A stretch of DNA of 43,776 bases from an uncultured Eubacteriales bacterium. GTDB lineage: Bacteria; Bacillota; Clostridia; Christensenellales; Aristaeellaceae. Shown in pieces: positions 40,822 through 43,776 of the stretch (its first letter is position 1; each line of letters begins with the position of its first letter). Below the pieces are notes generated by a model. The model was not told the DNA's origin, searched no databases, and saw only the letters and a program-made list of their open reading frames with translations. The stretch lies in the NCBI GenBank assembly GCA_902777335.1, contig CACYTF010000046.1:1-43776 (forward strand), written 5' to 3'. The position numbers were made by a program, and so were the translations under genes.

Positions 40822-41823
40822 TTACAGCTTCAGCCCCGACAGTTCGAAACCCGCGGCCACAACGTTTTCGGGCAGCTTGCTGAACATGGAATTGACGGAC
40901 TGGTAGTTGTAGTAGCGCATAATCGTCTCCGCGAACATGGGCGCCACCGACACGGTGCGGAACTTCTCCTCGCCGATGATGTTGGGGTTCTCCACCGTAT
41001 CGGTGGAGTAGACCCGGCGGATGGGGCTGGCGTTGATGCGCTCCACGCCCTGGCGGGAGATGATGTTGTGGCTGAGCAGCGCCACGATCTCCTTCGCGCC
41101 GCGGGCCTTCAGCGACTCGGCCAGGTTCACCAGCGTGCCGCCGGAGATCGTGAAGTCGTCGGTGATCAGGCAGTTCTTGCCCTTCACGTCGCCGATGACC
41201 TCCAGCACCTGGGCGTTCTCGGAGTGGTCGGAGCGGGTCTTGTCGCCGATGGCGATGGGCAGGTGCAGCGCGTCGGCGAACTTCCGGGCCTGCTTGGCAA
41301 AGCCCGCGTCCGGCGACACGATCACCATGTTGTCCACGCCCGCGCGCTTGATGACCTCGGTGAGCATCGGCATGGCGTAGAGGTGGTCCATCGGGCGCTT
41401 GAAGAAGCCCTGCAGCTGGGGGGCGTGCAGGTCCATGGTCACGAAGCGGTCCGCCCCGGCCAGCTCCATGCACTCGGCGCACACCCGGGCGCGTATGGAC
41501 ACGCGGGGCTCGTCCTTCTTGTCGCCCTTGCCGTAGCCGAAGTACGGCATGATCAGCGTGCAGGTCAGCGCGCTGGAGCGCTTGAAGGCGTCCATCCAGA
41601 ACAGGATCTCGACAAACTCGTCGTTGGAATTCATGCCGATGGGCTGCACCAGGAACACGTCCCTGTCGCGCACGGTCTCGTTGATGCGCACAAACGTATT
41701 GCCCTCGGAGAACTTGATGACCTCGGAGGAGCCCAGCGGCCTGCCCATGTAGCTGCACATGCGCTCCGCAAAGGTCCTTCCACCGCTGCCTGCGAAGATC
41801 GAGATATTCGCGGTTTCAAACAT
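40822..41823 (-). CDS. Ribose-phosphate pyrophosphokinase family protein (divergent PRPP loop)
   Basis: 333 aa. It has the PRPP synthetase frame: PIGMNSNDEFVEIL, YFGYGKGDKKDEPRV, VTMDLHAPQLQGFF, the SPDAG stretch and the DKTR element that replaces the usual DKRR (Lys and last Arg kept). The PRPP-binding loop reads TDDFTISGGT instead of the common DDIIDTAGT, so it may be a specialised or second PRPP synthetase or a phosphoribosyltransferase-like regulator. Start ATG 41823; 52 nt after ridA. No other prs is in the window. Confidence 0.85.
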   Translation of the reverse strand: MFETANISIFAGSGGRTFAERMCSYMGRPLGSSEVIKFSEGNTFVRINETVRDRDVFLVQPIGMNSNDEFVEILFWMDAFKRSSALTCTLIMPYFGYGKGDKKDEPRVSIRARVCAECMELAGADRFVTMDLHAPQLQGFFKRPMDHLYAMPMLTEVIKRAGVDNMVIVSPDAGFAKQARKFADALHLPIAIGDKTRSDHSENAQVLEVIGDVKGKNCLITDDFTISGGTLVNLAESLKARGAKEIVALLSHNIISRQGVERINASPIRRVYSTDTVENPNIIGEEKFRTVSVAPMFAETIMRYYNYQSVNSMFSKLPENVVAAGFELSGLKL

Positions 41824-41875
41824 AAACCATACGCTCCTTTTATTCGCCGTTGTGGATCACCGGGGCGCCCTCTAT

Positions 41876-42277
41876 TCAAAAAGACAACCGTTCGTTCGCC
41901 GAGGCCACGGCCTCCACCTCGATCTGCGCGCCCATCGGCAGCGCCGAAACCTGCACGCAGCTGCGGGCCGGATAATCCGGGCCGAAGCATTCCGCGTAGA
42001 TCTCGTTCACCGCGCCGAAATCGTTCAGATCGGTCAGGAACACGGTTGTCTTCAATATGTCCGCCATGGAGAGGTTCAATTCCTCCAGTACGGTCTTCAG
42101 GTTCTCAAACACCTGTCGGGCCTGGGCCTTCACGTCCGACGCCGCCAGCCTGCCGGTGGCGGGATCGACGGGGATCATGCCGGACAGGTAACAGACGCCG
42201 TCCCGGATGACCGCCGTCGAATAGGGGCCAATGGCCTTCGGCCCCCGTTGGGTCAGGAAACATTGCTTCACGCGCAC
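41876..42277 (-). CDS. ridA: RidA family enamine/imine deaminase
   Basis: 133 aa, near the standard length. It has GPYSTAVIRDGVCYLSGMIP, VDPATGRL and the catalytic Arg in PARSCVQVSALPMGAQIEVE. RidA hydrolyses reactive enamines and imines from PLP enzymes. The catalytic residues appear intact. It lies 34 nt after the VanW gene and is co-oriented with the genes on both sides. Confidence 0.92.
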   Translation of the reverse strand: MRVKQCFLTQRGPKAIGPYSTAVIRDGVCYLSGMIPVDPATGRLAASDVKAQARQVFENLKTVLEELNLSMADILKTTVFLTDLNDFGAVNEIYAECFGPDYPARSCVQVSALPMGAQIEVEAVASANERLSF

Positions 42278-42311
42278 TCCTCCCCCCGTATGCTCGTATG
42301 CTCTTGCTGTG

Positions 42312-43776
42312 TCAGGTGCCCTTGTCGCTGTCCGCGTTCGGGTTCACCACATTGCCCTTGGAATCGTGGACGCCCTTCCAGTACACGTTCATGCCGGCCA
42401 CGTAGGCGTCGTAGCTGATCTGCTCGCGGCTGACCTCCTGCTTGGTGTCCCAGTCGTAGGCCACCACCCAGCCCTCGCTCTGGCAGCTGCCGTGGCCCTC
42501 CGTCTTCAGCTTGGGCGGGTCGGTGACGTAGTACACGTACTTGCCGCTGTAGTCGTACTCATAGCGCACGCGCTCGGACTTGTGCTGCTCCACGATCACC
42601 GAGATCAGCTCATAGTGATACTGCGGGCGCGTGCCGTAGATGGTGACGGTGGCGTTTTCGCGATCCACATGGGTGTAGATGTAGATGGCGTGCTCCGTGT
42701 CGTTGCGGAAGACGAGGTTCTTGCCGCCCGCCATGTACTCCACGGCCGCGTCCTGGCTGGGCTCCACGTAGCTGACGGTCATGTTGTGGCTGGAGCGCTG
42801 CAGTATGGTCATGTCGGCCATGATCAGCGCGTTGTACAGCGTGGTGGAGGCCTGGCACACGCCGCCGCCGACGCCCTTGACCTTCTCGTTGCCCGCGTAC
42901 TCCGGCGCTTCCTTGAAGCCGCGCGCCACCGTGCGGGGCCCCACGACCTCGTTGAAGTCCACCGTCTCGCCGGGGTACACCGCGTAGCCGTTGAAATAGC
43001 TCAGCGCCTGCCGCACGTTGGAGCGGCTGTCGCTGCCGCGGAAGCTCACGTCCGTGGAGAACTTGGCGACCACCTTCATCTCCATGTCGTCGGAGGTGAC
43101 GGTGGGCTGCACGACCTCCACCGGCAGCACGGTGCTGCCCTTGCCGGTCTCCAGCAGCGCTTCCAGGTTTTCCCGGGTCTTTTCGACATTCAGCGCCTGG
43201 CCGTCTCTGGAAGCGGTGATGATCACCGGCTTTTCCTCGGTGACGGCCACCTCGGCGTCCACGGCCTCGACCTTCAGCTCGCTGGCCAGCGAGGCGATGA
43301 ACCGGTCCAGCGCCGCGGTGTCGTAGGTGAGCTCGCAGTTGAACTCGGCGGGCACTTCCTTCAGGTTTTTGATGATCTGCCTGCGGGTGGCGCCATCGCC
43401 CACGTGGCCCAGGTTCCAGGCGCGCTCCAGTTCGGATTCGTATTCCAGCTTCGCGCCGAAGTCCGAGGGGGTGAACTTCCAGCTGCTGGTGCCGTAGGTG
43501 AGCGTGTAGGTGGTGTTCAGGCGCTCGGAGCGCACCTGCTCCAGCAGCGCGCTGCCCTCTTCGTAGGTGTAGCCCGACAGGCACACGCCGTTGACGTACA
43601 CATTGTCCACAAAGCGCTCGACCGCGGCCTCGCGCGCGGCGTTCACCAGCCTGACGACGCCGAAGATCACCGCGGCGACGACCAGCGCGCACAGCAAAAG
43701 CCGCAGCTTCGCCGGGATGCCCCGCCAGCCGCGGGCGCGGCGCACGGGCGGGCGCGTGGGGCCGGGATTGCCCCGT
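42312..43776 (-). CDS. VanW family protein (5' end beyond window)
   Basis: At least 477 aa from GTG 43745, but the frame stays open to the window edge, so the start may lie outside. A membrane anchor (KLRLLLCALVVAAVIFGVVRLV) is followed by two peptidoglycan-binding-like (PG_binding_4) repeats, then the VanW domain with VGPRTVARGFKEAPEY and GVGGGVCQASTTLYNA, and a short Ser/Asp tail. It is probably an envelope protein held outside the membrane. VanW itself occurs in some vancomycin-resistance clusters, but the family is broad and resistance cannot be inferred. Confidence 0.9.
   Translation of the reverse strand, partial: RGNPGPTRPPVRRARGWRGIPAKLRLLLCALVVAAVIFGVVRLVNAAREAAVERFVDNVYVNGVCLSGYTYEEGSALLEQVRSERLNTTYTLTYGTSSWKFTPSDFGAKLEYESELERAWNLGHVGDGATRRQIIKNLKEVPAEFNCELTYDTAALDRFIASLASELKVEAVDAEVAVTEEKPVIITASRDGQALNVEKTRENLEALLETGKGSTVLPVEVVQPTVTSDDMEMKVVAKFSTDVSFRGSDSRSNVRQALSYFNGYAVYPGETVDFNEVVGPRTVARGFKEAPEYAGNEKVKGVGGGVCQASTTLYNALIMADMTILQRSSHNMTVSYVEPSQDAAVEYMAGGKNLVFRNDTEHAIYIYTHVDRENATVTIYGTRPQYHYELISVIVEQHKSERVRYEYDYSGKYVYYVTDPPKLKTEGHGSCQSEGWVVAYDWDTKQEVSREQISYDAYVAGMNVYWKGVHDSKGNVVNPNADSDKGT

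Noticed and set aside
42312..43776. Vancomycin resistance locus based on VanW
   Set aside because: Only the VanW-family domain is present; no VanHAX, VanRS or VanY genes are seen in the window, and VanW proteins are common in sensitive Bacillota.

Overview
The window reads as a GC-rich chromosome segment from a spore-forming, gut-type member of the Clostridia (Bacillota). This rests on the 5' end of a 16S rRNA gene at the left edge, a YhcN/YlaJ-type spore lipoprotein, a large clostridial nucleoside kinase with a TGS-like front half, a DUF4317 protein, VanW and PucR families, a single DnaE with an N-terminal PHP domain, and strong AGGAGG ribosome binding sites. No species can be named from the sequence alone.

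Layout. (1) 1-80: start of a 16S rRNA on the minus strand with a consensus promoter at 265-294; diverging from it is mgtE (821-2176, Mg2+ transporter) with a roughly 240-nt structured leader ending in a terminator-like hairpin. (2) 2194-12126: a plus-strand defence island. A 59-bp perfect inverted repeat overlaps the promoter of an operon encoding a Fic AMPylator-like protein, HsdM, HsdS, an AlbA_2/ATPase-fold regulator-like protein, a HipA-like kinase and HsdR, closed by a terminator. hsdS and the AlbA_2 gene are visibly AT-rich against GC-rich neighbours. A decayed copy of the first ~105 nt of hsdR sits immediately before the HipA-like kinase, which points to insertion of the kinase at the hsdR start. 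(3) 12137-24152, minus strand: a secreted Big2 protein with a phage-tail-lysozyme-like end, then (in transcription order) nucleoside kinase, spore lipoprotein, DnaE, a YfhO-type membrane protein and a GtrB-type glycosyltransferase, the last three overlapping by 1-4 nt. (4) 24326-33211, minus strand: an ECF sigma factor, a 46-aa single-span membrane protein, a multi-span membrane protein interrupted by an in-frame TGA, and a PrsW-type intramembrane protease, all translationally coupled; then a small two-span membrane protein, a secreted trypsin-like protease, and a very large secreted surface protein (24416-30132) broken by two in-frame stops and two frameshifts. (5) 33427-43776: mgtC (+), MATE exporter (-), a PucR regulator (-) diverging from an 86-aa protein (+) across a 14-bp inverted repeat, then a minus-strand row of GH31 glycosidase, DUF4317 protein, PRPP synthetase-like protein, RidA and a VanW protein cut by the window end.

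How the genes may work together: the type I restriction-modification operon carries three extra enzymes (Fic, AlbA_2/ATPase, HipA-like kinase) that may act as coupled abortive or regulatory modules. The sigma/46-aa/membrane/PrsW cluster looks like a membrane-stress sigma relay in which no recognised anti-sigma factor is present, so one of the small membrane proteins is the candidate. Five disabling changes fall in the 24.4-32.6 kb block, whereas the housekeeping genes on both sides are intact, so this accessory locus is either decaying or was sequenced less accurately. No CRISPR array, tRNA gene or complete insertion sequence was seen.
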